64,000 nt of DNA from Pantoea sp. RIT-PI-b. GTDB lineage: Bacteria > Pseudomonadota > Gammaproteobacteria > Enterobacterales > Enterobacteriaceae. The position numbers were made by a program, and so were the translations under genes. The notes under the pieces are model-generated. The model ran no database searches and was not told the DNA's origin. It saw nothing but the letters and a program-made list of their open reading frames with translations. Positions 22,135-33,200 of this stretch are shown here, in pieces; the first letter of the stretch is position 1, and each line of letters begins with the position of its first letter. The stretch covers positions 34,782-98,781 of the forward strand of contig NZ_LGIS01000013.1 in NCBI RefSeq assembly GCF_001187905.1. The letters run 5' to 3'.

Positions 22135-22157
22135 GAGGCCGGGCATCGCCCGGCCTC
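22135..22157 (+). terminator. hairpin after purA
   Basis: Perfect 10-bp stem (GAGGCCGGGC / GCCCGGCCTC) with an ATC loop, seven bases after the purA stop. The following bases are AATATAA rather than a T run, so intrinsic termination may be weak. Confidence 0.5.
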
Positions 22158-22164
22158 AATATAA

Positions 22165-22281
22165 CCTAAATACTTCAAGCTGCAGGCGCGTTGGCTGCGC
22201 GTGCTCACCCCAGTCACTTACTTGAGTAAGCGCTTGGGGATTCACCCACTTGCCGCCTTCCTCCAGCTCGAATTATTTAGG
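22165..22281 (-). repeat. ERIC element, copy 4 (between purA and nsrR)
   Basis: 117 bp, opposite orientation to the other copies: GCGTTGGCTGC and GTCACTTACTTGAGTAAGCG are the reverse of the ERIC core. Terminal inverted repeats CCTAAATACTTCAAGCTG / CGAGCTGGAG-side TTATTTAGG frame it. The remainder of the 22129-22442 gap holds no other element I recognise apart from the hairpin at 22135. Confidence 0.85.
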
Positions 22282-22442
22282 CTATAGACAATATTTGACT
22301 CCACTCACTCTATTTTTTCTTGCAAATATCGATACTTGCAGGAAAAAAACGCACCGGCCACCACGCTCTGGTTTATCATCATATTTAAACATCACGCCGA
22401 CCGGCGCATAACCATAACGTCCGATGATTCACTGAGGTCTAT

Positions 22443-22886
22443 GTGCAGCTAACAAGTTTTACCGATTATGGTCTGCGTGCCCTGATTTACATGGCGACGT
22501 TGCCGGAAGGTAAGCAGACTAACATTACCGAAGTCACCGATACCTACGGGGTGTCGCGTAACCATATGGTTAAAATCATCAACCAACTTAGCCGGGCTGG
22601 CTTTGTCGCCGCAACACGCGGTAAAAACGGCGGAATTCGTTTAGGCATGGACCCGGAAAAAATCGTGATTGGCGATGTGGTGAGAAAAATGGAGCCCTTG
22701 CAGCTCGTGAACTGCGAAGAGTGCTCCATCACACCAGCCTGTCGTTTGCGTAAAGCGCTACACGATGCGGTCCAGCTATTCCTCAAGGAACTGGACAGGT
22801 ACACGCTGGCCGATTTGGTCAGAAACAACGATGCGTTGTACCAACTTTTATTGTCCGAACCGCCGGTGGCAATCCAAATTAAATGA
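22443..22886 (+). CDS. nsrR: nitric-oxide-sensing repressor NsrR
   Basis: Rrf2-family repressor whose Fe-S cluster reacts with NO, releasing genes such as hmp. Start is GTG ([18 protein letters not shown]), as in E. coli. Helix-turn-helix residues 28-50 ([17 protein letters not shown]) and the wing [10 protein letters not shown] are typical. Cluster cysteines are Cys91, Cys94 and Cys100 ([13 protein letters not shown]); E. coli has C-x4-C-x5-C, so the first spacer is two residues shorter here. Length 147 aa. It is followed by rnr after 16 bases, as in E. coli. Confidence 0.93.
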   Translation: MQLTSFTDYGLRALIYMATLPEGKQTNITEVTDTYGVSRNHMVKIINQLSRAGFVAATRGKNGGIRLGMDPEKIVIGDVVRKMEPLQLVNCEECSITPACRLRKALHDAVQLFLKELDRYTLADLVRNNDALYQLLLSEPPVAIQIK

Positions 22887-22902
22887 CATCGGAGGAACCG
22901 TA

Positions 22903-25353
22903 ATGTCAAAAGATCCTTTTCAGGATAGAGAAGCTGAAAAATACGAAAACCCTATTCCGAGCCGTGAGTTCATTCTGGCTCTGCTTGAGAAACGGGAAAA
23001 ACCAACTAACCGCGACGACATCGCGCAGGAACTGAATATCACCAGCGAAGAGCAGCTGGAAGCGCTGCGCCGCCGTCTACGCGCCATGGAGCGCGATGGT
23101 CAGTTGGTGTTTACTCGCCGTCAATGTTACGCCTTACCAGAACGTCTGGATCTGATTCGTGGCAAAGTGATTGGCCATCGTGATGGCTATGGCTTCCTGC
23201 GCGTTGAAGGTCAGAAAGATGATTTCTATCTCTCCGCTGAGCAGATGAAGTTCTGCCTGCATGGCGATGTGATTCTGGCACAGCCGGGCAGCGCCGATCG
23301 TAAAGGTCGTCGCGAGGCGCGTGTGGTACGCGTGCTGGAGCCACGTAACAGCCAGATCGTTGGGCGCTACTTTACCGATGCGGGGACCGGCTTTGTGGTG
23401 CCTGATGACAGCCGTCTGAGCTTCGACATCCTGATCCCGCAAGAAGAGACGCTCAACGCGCGCATGGGCTCGGTAGTGGTGGTTGAGATCACTCAACGTG
23501 CCACGCGTCGCAACAAAGCGCTTGGCAAAATTACCGAACTGCTTGGCGATGATATGGGCACCAGCCTTGCCGTGGATATGGCCGTGCGTACCCATGAGAT
23601 TCCGCATACCTGGCCGGAAGAAGTTGAAAAACAGGTCGCTAAGCTGAAAGAAGACGTGCCGGAAGAGGCGAAGAAAGGACGCGTTGATTTACGTAAGCTG
23701 CCGCTGGTTACCATTGATGGCGAAGATGCGCGCGACTTTGATGACGCCGTTTTCTGCGAGAAGAAGCGCGGTGGCGGCTGGCGTTTGTGGGTGGCGATTG
23801 CTGATGTAAGTTATTACGTGCGTCCGGGCACGCCGCTGGATGATGAAGCGCATCAGCGCGGCACCTCGGTGTATTTCCCATCGCAGGTTATCCCGATGCT
23901 GCCGGAGATTCTCTCCAACGGCTTGTGCTCGCTGAATCCGCAGGTTGATCGTTTGTGCATGGTGTGTGAGATGACCGTCTCCTCCAGCGGCAAGCTCACC
24001 GGTTTCAAACACTATGAAGCGGTGATGAATTCGCATGCGCGACTGACGTACAACAAAGTGTGGAACATCCTGCAAGGTGATGCCGATCTGTGTGAACAAT
24101 ACGCAGCGCAGGTTCCCCATCTGCATGAGCTACACAACATGTACCAGGTGCTGGAAACTGCACGTGAGCAGCGTGGCGGCATTTCGTTTGAGACCGACGA
24201 AGCCAAGTTTATCTTCAACGCGGAGCGTCGTATTGAGCGCGTCGAGCGCACCTCACGCAATGATGCGCACAAGCTGATTGAAGAGTGCATGATTCTCGCC
24301 AACATCGCCTCAGCGCGTTTTGTTGAGAAAAATGAAGAGCCTGCGTTGTTCCGCGATCACGATCGTCCAAGCGAAGACAGCATCAAGAGCTTCCGTACCG
24401 TGCTGAACGAGCTGGGCTTAAGCCTGCCGGGTGGTGCCAAGCCACATCCTACGGATTATGCCGATCTGCTGAAGCAAGTTGCCGATCGTCCAGACGCAGA
24501 AATGCTGCAGACCATGCTGCTGCGCTCGATGAAACAGGCGGTCTACGATCCGGAAAACCGCGGTCACTTCGGCCTTGCGCTGGCTTCATATGCGCACTTT
24601 ACCTCGCCGATCCGTCGCTATCCGGATCTGCTGCTGCATCGCGCCATCAAATATCTGCTGGCGAAAGAGCGGGGCGAAGTGGATGGCATTACTACGCCAA
24701 CTGGCGGTTATCACTATGATATGCAGCAAATGCTGCAGCTGGGCCAACACTGTTCGCTGACGGAACGTCGTGCTGATGAAGCCACGCGTGATGTTGCCGA
24801 TTGGCTGAAGTGTGATTTCATGCAGGATCAGGTGGGCAACGTGTTCAGCGGCGTGATCTCCAGCGTGACTGGCTTTGGTTTCTTTGTGCGCCTCAACGAT
24901 CTGTTTATCGATGGTTTGGTGCACGTTTCGTCGCTGGATAACGACTATTATCGCTTCGATGCGGTGGGCCAGCGCCTGATTGGTGAGTCTGGCGGCCGTA
25001 CCTATCGCCTTGGCGATGCGGTTGAAGTGCGCGTTGATGCGGTACATATGGACGAGCGTAAAATCGACTTCGCGCTGATCTCCAGCAAGCGTGTTCCACG
25101 TGGCGAAGGCAAAACCGAGCGCGAGCGTGAGAAGCGTGGCGGTAAACCGCCAGCCAAACGTCGTCGCGATGCCGGCAAAAAGGGGACTTTCGAGCCTGAT
25201 TCAGCTTTCCGCGGCGAGAAGAAAAAGCCTGCTGTGGCTGAAAAACCGGCCAAAACCGAGAAAAAAGGCAAAAATGTCTCGGAGAAAACCCGTAAAATCG
25301 CCGCCGCCACCAAGGCTAAGCGTGGGTCGAAGAAGAAACCTGGCGAAGCCTGA
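22903..25353 (+). CDS. rnr: ribonuclease R
   Basis: Processive 3'-5' exoribonuclease that degrades structured RNA and works with tmRNA. From the ATG preceded by GGAGG it encodes 816 aa (E. coli 813). Order: N-terminal helix-turn-helix and cold-shock domains (1-220), RNB catalytic domain with the metal-binding [13 protein letters not shown]1 domain ([20 protein letters not shown]) and a long Lys/Arg-rich tail (about 725-816). The frame is open upstream into nsrR, but that part is not family-like. Confidence 0.97.
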   Translation: MSKDPFQDREAEKYENPIPSREFILALLEKREKPTNRDDIAQELNITSEEQLEALRRRLRAMERDGQLVFTRRQCYALPERLDLIRGKVIGHRDGYGFLRVEGQKDDFYLSAEQMKFCLHGDVILAQPGSADRKGRREARVVRVLEPRNSQIVGRYFTDAGTGFVVPDDSRLSFDILIPQEETLNARMGSVVVVEITQRATRRNKALGKITELLGDDMGTSLAVDMAVRTHEIPHTWPEEVEKQVAKLKEDVPEEAKKGRVDLRKLPLVTIDGEDARDFDDAVFCEKKRGGGWRLWVAIADVSYYVRPGTPLDDEAHQRGTSVYFPSQVIPMLPEILSNGLCSLNPQVDRLCMVCEMTVSSSGKLTGFKHYEAVMNSHARLTYNKVWNILQGDADLCEQYAAQVPHLHELHNMYQVLETAREQRGGISFETDEAKFIFNAERRIERVERTSRNDAHKLIEECMILANIASARFVEKNEEPALFRDHDRPSEDSIKSFRTVLNELGLSLPGGAKPHPTDYADLLKQVADRPDAEMLQTMLLRSMKQAVYDPENRGHFGLALASYAHFTSPIRRYPDLLLHRAIKYLLAKERGEVDGITTPTGGYHYDMQQMLQLGQHCSLTERRADEATRDVADWLKCDFMQDQVGNVFSGVISSVTGFGFFVRLNDLFIDGLVHVSSLDNDYYRFDAVGQRLIGESGGRTYRLGDAVEVRVDAVHMDERKIDFALISSKRVPRGEGKTEREREKRGGKPPAKRRRDAGKKGTFEPDSAFRGEKKKPAVAEKPAKTEKKGKNVSEKTRKIAAATKAKRGSKKKPGEA

Positions 25354-25405
25354 TTGTTTGGTTGTCATTAAAGACGACCGTACAGACCATCGACGTGTTT
25401 GTGAA

Positions 25406-25427
25406 AGGTGCGCATTTATGCGCACCT
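25406..25427. repeat. short palindromic hairpin (AT-NN-AT family)
   Basis: Perfect 10-bp arms AGGTGCGCAT / ATGCGCACCT with a TT loop between rnr and rlmB. There is no T run, so it is not a classic terminator. The same GGTGCGCAT-NN-ATGCGCACC palindrome recurs at 58902. Confidence 0.75.
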
Positions 25428-25476
25428 GAAAAACGGCCTCTGTATTTATGATTCAAATCCAACCTTGAGCAAAGTA

Positions 25477-26211
25477 ATGAGCGAAATAATTTTTGGTATT
25501 CATAGCGTGCAGGCGCTGCTGGAACGCGATCCTCAGCGTTTTCAGGAAGTCTTTATCCTTAAAGGCCGCGAAGATCGTCGCCTGCAGCCGCTGATCCTCG
25601 CATTGGAAGCTCAGGGAATTCCGGTGCAGGTTGCCAATCGTCAATGGCTGGATAGCCAGGTTGAAGGCGGCGTGCATCAGGGGATTGTGGCGCGCGTGAA
25701 ACCGGGCAAGCAGTACCAGGAAGGTGATCTGCCGGATCTGCTGCAGAGCCTGGAGAAGCCGTTCCTGCTGGTGCTGGATGGTGTTACCGATCCGCACAAT
25801 CTTGGCGCATGCCTGCGTAGCGCAGATGCTGCTGGCGTGCATGCCGTCATCGTGCCGAAAGACCGCGCAGCACCGCTGAACGCCACGGCGAAGAAAGTCG
25901 CCAGCGGCGCGGCAGAAAACGTACCGTTGATTCGTGTGACGAACCTGGCGCGTACCCTGCGTTTGCTGCAGGAATACAACGTCTGGGTGGTCGGCACTGC
26001 GGGTGAAGCCGATCACACCGTTTATCAAAGTAAAATGACCGGCCCGATGGCGCTGGTGATGGGCGCGGAAGGTGAAGGTATGCGTCGTCTCACGCGTGAA
26101 CACTGTGATGAGCTAATTAGCATCCCAATGGCAGGTAGCGTCTCTTCGCTCAACGTATCTGTGGCCACCGGCGTTTGTCTGTTCGAGGCCGTTCGTCAGC
26201 GTCAGGCGTGA
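25477..26211 (+). CDS. rlmB: 23S rRNA 2'-O-methyltransferase RlmB
   Basis: SPOUT methyltransferase for G2251 in the peptidyl-transferase loop. The N-terminal substrate-binding domain ([19 protein letters not shown]) is followed by the knotted domain with [26 protein letters not shown] and [18 protein letters not shown]. 244 aa against 243 in E. coli. The start is fixed by that alignment; upstream codons in frame cross the hairpin at 25406. Co-directional with rnr. Confidence 0.97.
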   Translation: MSEIIFGIHSVQALLERDPQRFQEVFILKGREDRRLQPLILALEAQGIPVQVANRQWLDSQVEGGVHQGIVARVKPGKQYQEGDLPDLLQSLEKPFLLVLDGVTDPHNLGACLRSADAAGVHAVIVPKDRAAPLNATAKKVASGAAENVPLIRVTNLARTLRLLQEYNVWVVGTAGEADHTVYQSKMTGPMALVMGAEGEGMRRLTREHCDELISIPMAGSVSSLNVSVATGVCLFEAVRQRQA

Positions 26212-26294
26212 TCCCCACCGCAAAATAGTTTTTGTACCCGACGTAACTGCACATCCTCTTCATACTTAAAAAATGAGTATGAGGAGGACGATGT

Positions 26295-27923
26295 ATGAAT
26301 TGGCACACCCACACCGTATTCAATCAGCCCCAGCCGCTCAGCAACAGCAACCTGTTTACCCGCGATAGCGCCTTGTGCGAGGCAGTGGTACGCGAAGGCG
26401 CCAGCTGGGACCGCGAATGGCTGGCTTCCGTTGGGCTGCAGCTGGGCAGCGCCGAATCCCTTGAATTAGGGCGATTGGCTAACGTAGAAGCGCCGGAGCT
26501 GCTGCGCTACAACGCGCGCGGGGAGCGTCTCGACGAAGTACGTTTTCATCCAGCATGGCATCTGCTGATGCAGGGACTGTGTGCCAGCCGGCTGCACAAT
26601 CTCAGCTGGCAGCCCGATGTACAGCCGCAGGCGATGGTGGCGCGTGCCGCCAGATTTATCCTGCATGCCCAGGTCGAAGCGGGCTCGCTGTGCCCGGTGA
26701 CCATGACGCACGCCGCGATTCCACTGCTGCAGAATCATCTGCCAGAACCTTATGCTGACTGGCGCGAAGCCTTGCTCAGCGATCGCTACGATGCGCATCA
26801 TCTGCCGGGCAATAAGAAACGCGGCCTATTAATTGGCATGGGCATGACGGAAAAGCAGGGCGGTACCGATGTGTTGAGCAACACCACGCGCGCTGAACCG
26901 CTTGGCGTGCTCGGGCCGGGCGCAGCGTATCGCATCACCGGTCATAAATGGTTTTTCTCCGTGCCGCAAAGCGATGCGCATCTGATTTTGGCGCAAACCC
27001 CGCAAGGACTGAGCTGCTTCTTCCTGCCACGCCTGCTGCCGGACGGCACGCGCAACGCGATTCGCATTGAACGTCTCAAAGACAAACTCGGTAATCGCTC
27101 CAACGCCAGTGCTGAAGTGGAGTTTCAGGATGCGGTGGGTTGGCTGATGGGCGAAGAGGGCGAGGGCGTGCGGCTGATCCTGAAAATGGGCGGCATGACG
27201 CGCTTCGACTGCGCGTTAGGTAGCCATGGGCAGATGCGCCGGGCGCTATCGATTGCCATCCATCATGCGCAGCAGCGCCAGGTGATGGGCAAAAACCTTA
27301 TTGATCAGCCGCTGATGCGCGCAGTGCTGGCGCAGCAGGCGCTGCAGCTGGAAGGGCAAACCGCGCTGCTAATGCGTCTGGCTCGCGCCTGGTCTACCCC
27401 CGCCAGCGAACATGAACGCTTATATGCCCGCTTGTTCACACCCGCCGCTAAGTTCGCCGTCTGCCAGGCGGGGATGCCCTTTGTGGCGGAAGCGATGGAA
27501 GCGCTGGGCGGCATCGGCTACTGCGAAGAGAGCGAACTGCCGCGGCTGTATCGTGAAATGCCGGTTAACAGCATCTGGGAAGGCTCTGGCAACGTCATGT
27601 GCCTTGATGTACTGCGCGTGATGGGGCGCCATTCTGAAGTGATAGCCATGCTGCATGATGAATTTGATGCGGTTAAAGGCAGCAATCGCCATTTCGATCG
27701 CCGCTGGCGCCAGCTGCGTTTGCAGCTCGCCCATGTGCGAGAAGAGCAGGCGCGAGACGTCACGCGTGAACTGTTTTTACTGGCCAGTGCTGCGATCCTG
27801 CTAAAAGTGGCCGAACCGCCGTTGGCTGATGGCTGGTGTCAGCAGCATCTCGATATGCGCGGCAAACGCGCCTTAACTGACGATCTCTGCGCGCGCTTAC
27901 TGTTGCGCTCCAGTGCTGGCTGA
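26295..27923 (+). CDS. aidB: acyl-CoA dehydrogenase-like protein AidB
   Basis: Flavoprotein induced by alkylating agents in E. coli, where it binds DNA and is thought to protect it from methylation damage. 542 aa (E. coli 541). Visible features are the acyl-CoA dehydrogenase core (GMTEKQGGTDVLSNTTRA, KWFFSVPQSDAHL, QRQVMGKNLIDQPLMRAVLA) and the EALGGIGYCEESELPRLYREMPVNSIWEGSGN catalytic region. It is preceded by GAGGAGG. Its 3' end overlaps the convergent bsmA by 27 bases. Confidence 0.95.
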   Translation: MNWHTHTVFNQPQPLSNSNLFTRDSALCEAVVREGASWDREWLASVGLQLGSAESLELGRLANVEAPELLRYNARGERLDEVRFHPAWHLLMQGLCASRLHNLSWQPDVQPQAMVARAARFILHAQVEAGSLCPVTMTHAAIPLLQNHLPEPYADWREALLSDRYDAHHLPGNKKRGLLIGMGMTEKQGGTDVLSNTTRAEPLGVLGPGAAYRITGHKWFFSVPQSDAHLILAQTPQGLSCFFLPRLLPDGTRNAIRIERLKDKLGNRSNASAEVEFQDAVGWLMGEEGEGVRLILKMGGMTRFDCALGSHGQMRRALSIAIHHAQQRQVMGKNLIDQPLMRAVLAQQALQLEGQTALLMRLARAWSTPASEHERLYARLFTPAAKFAVCQAGMPFVAEAMEALGGIGYCEESELPRLYREMPVNSIWEGSGNVMCLDVLRVMGRHSEVIAMLHDEFDAVKGSNRHFDRRWRQLRLQLAHVREEQARDVTRELFLLASAAILLKVAEPPLADGWCQQHLDMRGKRALTDDLCARLLLRSSAG

Positions 27924-28223
27924 TGGCGCACCATACAGAATGGCGGTGGCGTACCAGAAGCTGGGAATAGTGGTCTCATCCAGCATCACAATTTGATAAT
28001 AGACCGCGCCCGCCTGATTGGCTTTGGCGGCAATGGCACGCTGAGCATCATCCGGCGAACCACGCGTGGTGGCGGTGATGTTGCCCAGTTTTGGCAGACC
28101 GAAACTCTGCGCGCGCGAAATTTCCTGCGCCTGACTGCCCGGCGGCGGCGGCGCTTGTGGTGTGGTGGTGAAAGCAGCGCAGCCGCTGAGTAGCAGAGTC
28201 AACGTCAGAAAGAGAGTACGCAT
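27897..28223 (-). CDS. bsmA: DUF1471 lipoprotein BsmA
   Basis: Small outer-membrane-type lipoprotein linked in E. coli to biofilm stress and motility (YjfO). Start at MRTLFLTLTLLLSGC, with the lipobox LLSGC (Cys at 15) and GGAG upstream; an ATG ten codons earlier is less likely. The C-terminal half is the YhcN/DUF1471 fold (GSPDDAQRAIAAKANQAGAVYYQIV). 108 aa. Convergent with and overlapping aidB, as adjacent genes in E. coli. Confidence 0.88.
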   Translation of the reverse strand: MRTLFLTLTLLLSGCAAFTTTPQAPPPPGSQAQEISRAQSFGLPKLGNITATTRGSPDDAQRAIAAKANQAGAVYYQIVMLDETTIPSFWYATAILYGAPSASTGAQQ

Positions 28224-28277
28224 AGCAACTCCAGAAGGAGGAAGATGGCTCAAGTGTATGCCATCTTCCCCGTGCTT

Positions 28278-30209
28278 TTAGTCCTTCAGATGAAAAATGC
28301 TTACCAGCTGTGTCAGATGATGGCCTTTTTTGCTCAGATGATTAGCCGTGGTTTCCGATTGGTTAATCATATCGCTGCTTTGATGCGTTGCCTGGCTGAT
28401 GTGATTCATCGCCAGATTAACCTGACCAATCCCCGCCGCCTGTTCCTGCGCAGCGATATTGATCTCACCCATCAACGTCTTGACCTGCTCGATATGATTG
28501 ACGATATGACTCATCGCATCGCGCGTTTGCTCCGACAGCGTATGCCCGGCCGCCACTTTATCGATTGAGCTGGCAATCAAGCCATCGATCTCTTTAGCCG
28601 CCGTTGCACTGCGCTGCGCCAGCGCACGTACTTCTGCCGCCACTACCGCGAAGCCTTTGCCGTGTTCACCGGCGCGTGCGGCCTCAACGGCGGCATTCAA
28701 CGCCAGAATGTTGGTCTGGAACGCAATCGACTCAATCACATGGGTGATATCGGCGATACTCTGCGACGCCACGCGAATCTCCGACATGGTTTCCACCGAA
28801 CGTGCCACGGTGCTTCCGCCATGATTCACGGTATTGGCTGCTTCACCCACCAGCGCCATTGCCTGACGCACGTTGGCCGCGGTTTGCGCCACCGTAGCAC
28901 CAAACTGCTCCATGCTGGCCGAGGTTTCCTCCACGCTGCTGGCCTGGCGACCAATCTGTTCGCTGATGCTAGAGCTGCTGGCGGCGATGGTGTCGGTGCC
29001 GCTGCTGATCTCGCGCGCGGCCGAGCGCACCTGGCTGACGACTTTCTCCAATCCATCGCCAATGCCATTAATCGCGCTAACCAGCTGACCGATTTCATCA
29101 CGACGTGAGGAGTCGAGATGCGCCTGCAGATTACCGGCAGCATACTGTTCCGCCAGATGAATCACCTGCTGTAGCGGACGGGTAATGGCGCGGCGGCTGT
29201 ACCACATAAAGCTAATGGCAAAGGCAATTACCAGCGCCAGACCCATCGCCATAAACAGGTTGCGGCTGTGGGTGATCGGCGCCAGCAGGCTGGCACGGCT
29301 CACTTCACCGGCAATAATCCAGTTCCAGCCCGGCAGCTGCTGCCATGCCAGCAGTTTGGTTTCGCCATCGAGTTCAACCGCCACCACACCTTTCGGCTGG
29401 CTGAGCAGTTGCTGCTGCGTAGCGCGATCCCAGCGCGGCAGTTTACCTTCAGCATGACGATCAAACAGATATTGGCCCTGGCTGCTGCCCGGCGCACCAT
29501 TGAGTACCGAGAAGGTGCCGCTGTCGCCCAAGTGACGCGCCAGCACTTTATCCCGCATCAACGCGTACTGCGCGTCAATCTGTACGCCAACGAACAGGAT
29601 AGCGATCACTGCGCCGCTGCTATCCTGCACCGGCTGATACTGCGTGATGTAACGGTGGCCAAACAGCGTCGCCAGGCCACGATACACCGTGCCCTGATTG
29701 ACGCTGCGCCAGGCCGCGCTGCTGCGATCCAGTTTGGTACCAATCGCCCGGCTGCCATCCTCTTTTTTCAGCGAGGTGGAGATACGCACATAATCCTCAC
29801 CGTCGCGCACGAAGATAGTGGAGACCGCGCCGGTGCGATCGAGGAAGTCATCAACCGCGATTTGATCGAGGTTGAGGGTTTTCAACCCGGCACGCAGCGT
29901 TGGCGTACTGAATTCGCCCACCTGAATGCGCTCGCTTTCGTCGCGACTAAAGCGTTTAGGCAAAAAGCTCTGGAACAGTTTGGTGTAATTCGCCACCTCT
30001 TCTGACAACGTGGCGTTGAACATGGTGGCCATTTCATTAATGCCTTGCACCTGATTCTGCATATCGTCGATTGCCAACTGTTCCAGCTGACGTGCGGCGT
30101 TATGGCTCAGGGTTAAGGTCAGAGTAAATAGCACAATTGCCACGCTCAAAGACGTCAATACAGACAGCTTAAATCCGAGACCCATGGCGCTGAGAGAAAG
30201 ACGCTTCAT
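28278..30209 (-). CDS. methyl-accepting chemotaxis protein with Cache sensor
   Basis: Chemoreceptor, 643 aa from the ATG preceded by AAAGG. A membrane segment (about 13-34), a large periplasmic Cache-type domain (35-310, with [19 protein letters not shown] and [23 protein letters not shown]), a second membrane segment (about 315-336), a HAMP domain and the MCP signalling hairpin ([32 protein letters not shown]) are visible. The C-terminus lacks the NWETF-type CheR tether. Ligand unknown. It sits where E. coli has the ula genes and has a sigma-28-like promoter upstream. Confidence 0.94.
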   Translation of the reverse strand: MKRLSLSAMGLGFKLSVLTSLSVAIVLFTLTLTLSHNAARQLEQLAIDDMQNQVQGINEMATMFNATLSEEVANYTKLFQSFLPKRFSRDESERIQVGEFSTPTLRAGLKTLNLDQIAVDDFLDRTGAVSTIFVRDGEDYVRISTSLKKEDGSRAIGTKLDRSSAAWRSVNQGTVYRGLATLFGHRYITQYQPVQDSSGAVIAILFVGVQIDAQYALMRDKVLARHLGDSGTFSVLNGAPGSSQGQYLFDRHAEGKLPRWDRATQQQLLSQPKGVVAVELDGETKLLAWQQLPGWNWIIAGEVSRASLLAPITHSRNLFMAMGLALVIAFAISFMWYSRRAITRPLQQVIHLAEQYAAGNLQAHLDSSRRDEIGQLVSAINGIGDGLEKVVSQVRSAAREISSGTDTIAASSSSISEQIGRQASSVEETSASMEQFGATVAQTAANVRQAMALVGEAANTVNHGGSTVARSVETMSEIRVASQSIADITHVIESIAFQTNILALNAAVEAARAGEHGKGFAVVAAEVRALAQRSATAAKEIDGLIASSIDKVAAGHTLSEQTRDAMSHIVNHIEQVKTLMGEINIAAQEQAAGIGQVNLAMNHISQATHQSSDMINQSETTANHLSKKGHHLTQLVSIFHLKD

Positions 30210-30267
30210 AAAGTACCTTTTGAGATTATTGAAGGGGTACAAGATCAACGGCAAAAAGGGCTAAATG

Positions 30268-30294
30268 TTTAGGGCAGAAATTATTCAAACTTAA
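30268..30294 (-). promoter_or_regulatory. sigma-28-like promoter of the Cache chemoreceptor
   Basis: On the minus strand TTAAGTTT, 11 bases, GCCCTAAA, against the FliA consensus TAAAGTTT-N11-GCCGATAA. The -35 matches 7 of 8 and the spacing is exact; the -10 matches 5 of 8. It lies about 59 bases before the start codon. Confidence 0.5.
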
Positions 30295-30341
30295 TGTGAA
30301 GTGGCTCGCATTTTGTTCGGCAGCGCTTACACTGATTCCTG

Positions 30342-30356
30342 TGATAATCATTCTCA
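30342..30356. promoter_or_regulatory. Fur box before yjfP
   Basis: TGATAATCATTCTCA matches the 7-1-7 Fur consensus TGATAAT-N-ATTATCA at all but one base. It ends 11 bases before the yjfP ATG, so bound Fe-Fur would block transcription or its early elongation. Confidence 0.65.
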
Positions 30357-30367
30357 ATGGAGGCGAT

Positions 30368-31117
30368 ATGATTGAGTTGGCGACGGAGAATCTGGCGGGC
30401 ATCGAATGTATTCACGCAGCACCGGCCGGGCAGCGCCAGGCGCGCTTGCCGACGGTGTTGTTTTATCACGGGTTTACCTCATCGAAAGAGGTTTATAGCT
30501 ACTTTGCCGTGGCGCTGGCGCAGGCGGGTTTTCGCGTGATCATGCCCGATGCTGATATGCACGGCGCGCGCTATAACGGCGATACCGAACTGCGTATGAC
30601 GCACTTCTGGGACATTCTTAAAAAGAACATTGATGAAGTGGCGTTGCTGGAAGCGGCGCTGCGTGAGAATGACTGGGTTGCCGATGAGCGTTTTGCCGTG
30701 GCGGGTGCATCGATGGGCGGCATGACTGCGCTGGGGGCGATGGCGCGCTATCCGCAGATTCACAGCGTGGCGTGTTTGATGGGCTCCGGCTATTTCATGC
30801 AACTGAGTCATACGCTGTTCCCGCCGCTGGTGGCGCGTACGCCTGAGCAGAAAGAGACCTTTGCCGCGCGTTTAGCGCCGCTAGCCCCGTACGATCCCAG
30901 TGAACAGTTAGACAAACTGTCGAACCGGCCATTATTGCTGTGGCACGGGGAAGCGGATGAAGTGGTGCCGTTTGCCGAAACGGTACGGTTGGAGAAAGCG
31001 TTACGCGAGGCGGGGCTCGATCAGCAAATGACCTCACTTTCTGAAAAAAATATTGGCCACAAGATCACGCCTTCGGCCCTGACCGCGCTGGTCAGTTTCT
31101 TTAAACATCATTTATAA
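30368..31117 (+). CDS. yjfP: alpha/beta-hydrolase esterase YjfP
   Basis: Carboxylesterase of the dienelactone-hydrolase/prolyl-oligopeptidase fold; E. coli YjfP acts on short acyl esters in vitro, physiological substrate unknown. 249 aa, same as E. coli, starting MIELATENLAG after GGAGG. FYHGFTSSKEVYSYFAVALAQAGFRVIMPDADMHG near residue 35, nucleophile elbow AGASMGGM (about residue 120), LLLWHGEADEVVPF (Asp) and the C-terminal GHKITPSAL (His) complete the triad. The Fur box directly upstream suggests iron repression here. Confidence 0.93.
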   Translation: MIELATENLAGIECIHAAPAGQRQARLPTVLFYHGFTSSKEVYSYFAVALAQAGFRVIMPDADMHGARYNGDTELRMTHFWDILKKNIDEVALLEAALRENDWVADERFAVAGASMGGMTALGAMARYPQIHSVACLMGSGYFMQLSHTLFPPLVARTPEQKETFAARLAPLAPYDPSEQLDKLSNRPLLLWHGEADEVVPFAETVRLEKALREAGLDQQMTSLSEKNIGHKITPSALTALVSFFKHHL

Positions 31118-31122
31118 AAATG

Positions 31123-31153
31123 CGGGTTGGCGTGATTGGCGCCAGCCCGTTTA
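31123..31153. terminator. bidirectional terminator between yjfP and a small exported gene
   Basis: 10-bp stem CGGGTTGGCG / CGCCAGCCCG (one G-T pair) with a 7-base loop. Read on the minus strand it is followed by CATTTTTATAAA, on the plus strand by TTTAG, so it serves the minus-strand gene better. Confidence 0.6.
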
Positions 31154-31159
31154 GCCGGA

Positions 31160-31369
31160 CTATAGTTGCGATGACAACCGTTCGGCGGCGCTGGTATTGG
31201 CACTGACTGGGTTACTGCTGGCAGGCGCATCCAACCGATTAACGTAGACATAGCCTGACGCCGCGTTGCTGCTGTGACTTCTCATCTGCTGTGCAAAGTC
31301 AGCGGAGCTGGCAAGCGCGGGGGTAGACAGGAAGAGACCCAGTAAAGTGGCGATAATGATGGTTTTCAT
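31160..31369 (-). CDS. small exported protein of unknown function
   Basis: 69 aa. A clear signal peptide (MKTIIIATLLGLFLSTPALA, cleavage after residue 20) leaves a 49-residue Ser/Ala/Asn-rich mature chain without cysteine (SADFAQQMRSHSSNAASGYVYVNRLD). An AGGAG ribosome site lies just before the ATG, and a terminator follows the stop, so it is probably real. I do not recognise a family; the layout recalls small periplasmic stress proteins such as the YhcN group, but without their motifs. Confidence 0.65.
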   Translation of the reverse strand: MKTIIIATLLGLFLSTPALASSADFAQQMRSHSSNAASGYVYVNRLDAPASSNPVSANTSAAERLSSQL

Positions 31370-31593
31370 AATCGACTCCTCACTTCAGGGATTACACTCT
31401 CAGACGTTACGAAAAAGTTAAATCGTGGCGCCTGTAACTAGTGTAGTTCTTAACCAACTTGCCGCCAGATCGTCCTGTTGAACGCTTTCTTCAGAGAATT
31501 TGATGAAACACTCTCTAACTTACTGAAGCACATCACTAAGCACAAAAAGCCGTATTAACTGGCACGATAGTCGCCCTTTGATGAATTGTGCGC

Positions 31594-31622
31594 TTGAGTT
31601 TCCGCAAGGACGCCAGTATGAT
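31594..31622 (+). promoter_or_regulatory. sigma-70 promoter of rpsF-priB-rpsR-rplI
   Basis: TTGAGT, a 17-base spacer and TATGAT, 133 bases before the rpsF start. Near-consensus in all three elements, as expected for a ribosomal protein operon. Confidence 0.65.
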
Positions 31623-31679
31623 TACGCGTCAATTTTTCAGCTGCATTCAGAGGTGTGTTTCATTGGTTCAATGATTCGC

Positions 31680-32151
<472 letters not shown>

Positions 32152-32157
32152 TCCGAC

Positions 32158-32707
<550 letters not shown>

Positions 32708-32734
32708 TCGGTAGTTGTCCATTAACGACTTTAA

Positions 32735-33196
<462 letters not shown>

Positions 33197-33200
33197 TTGT

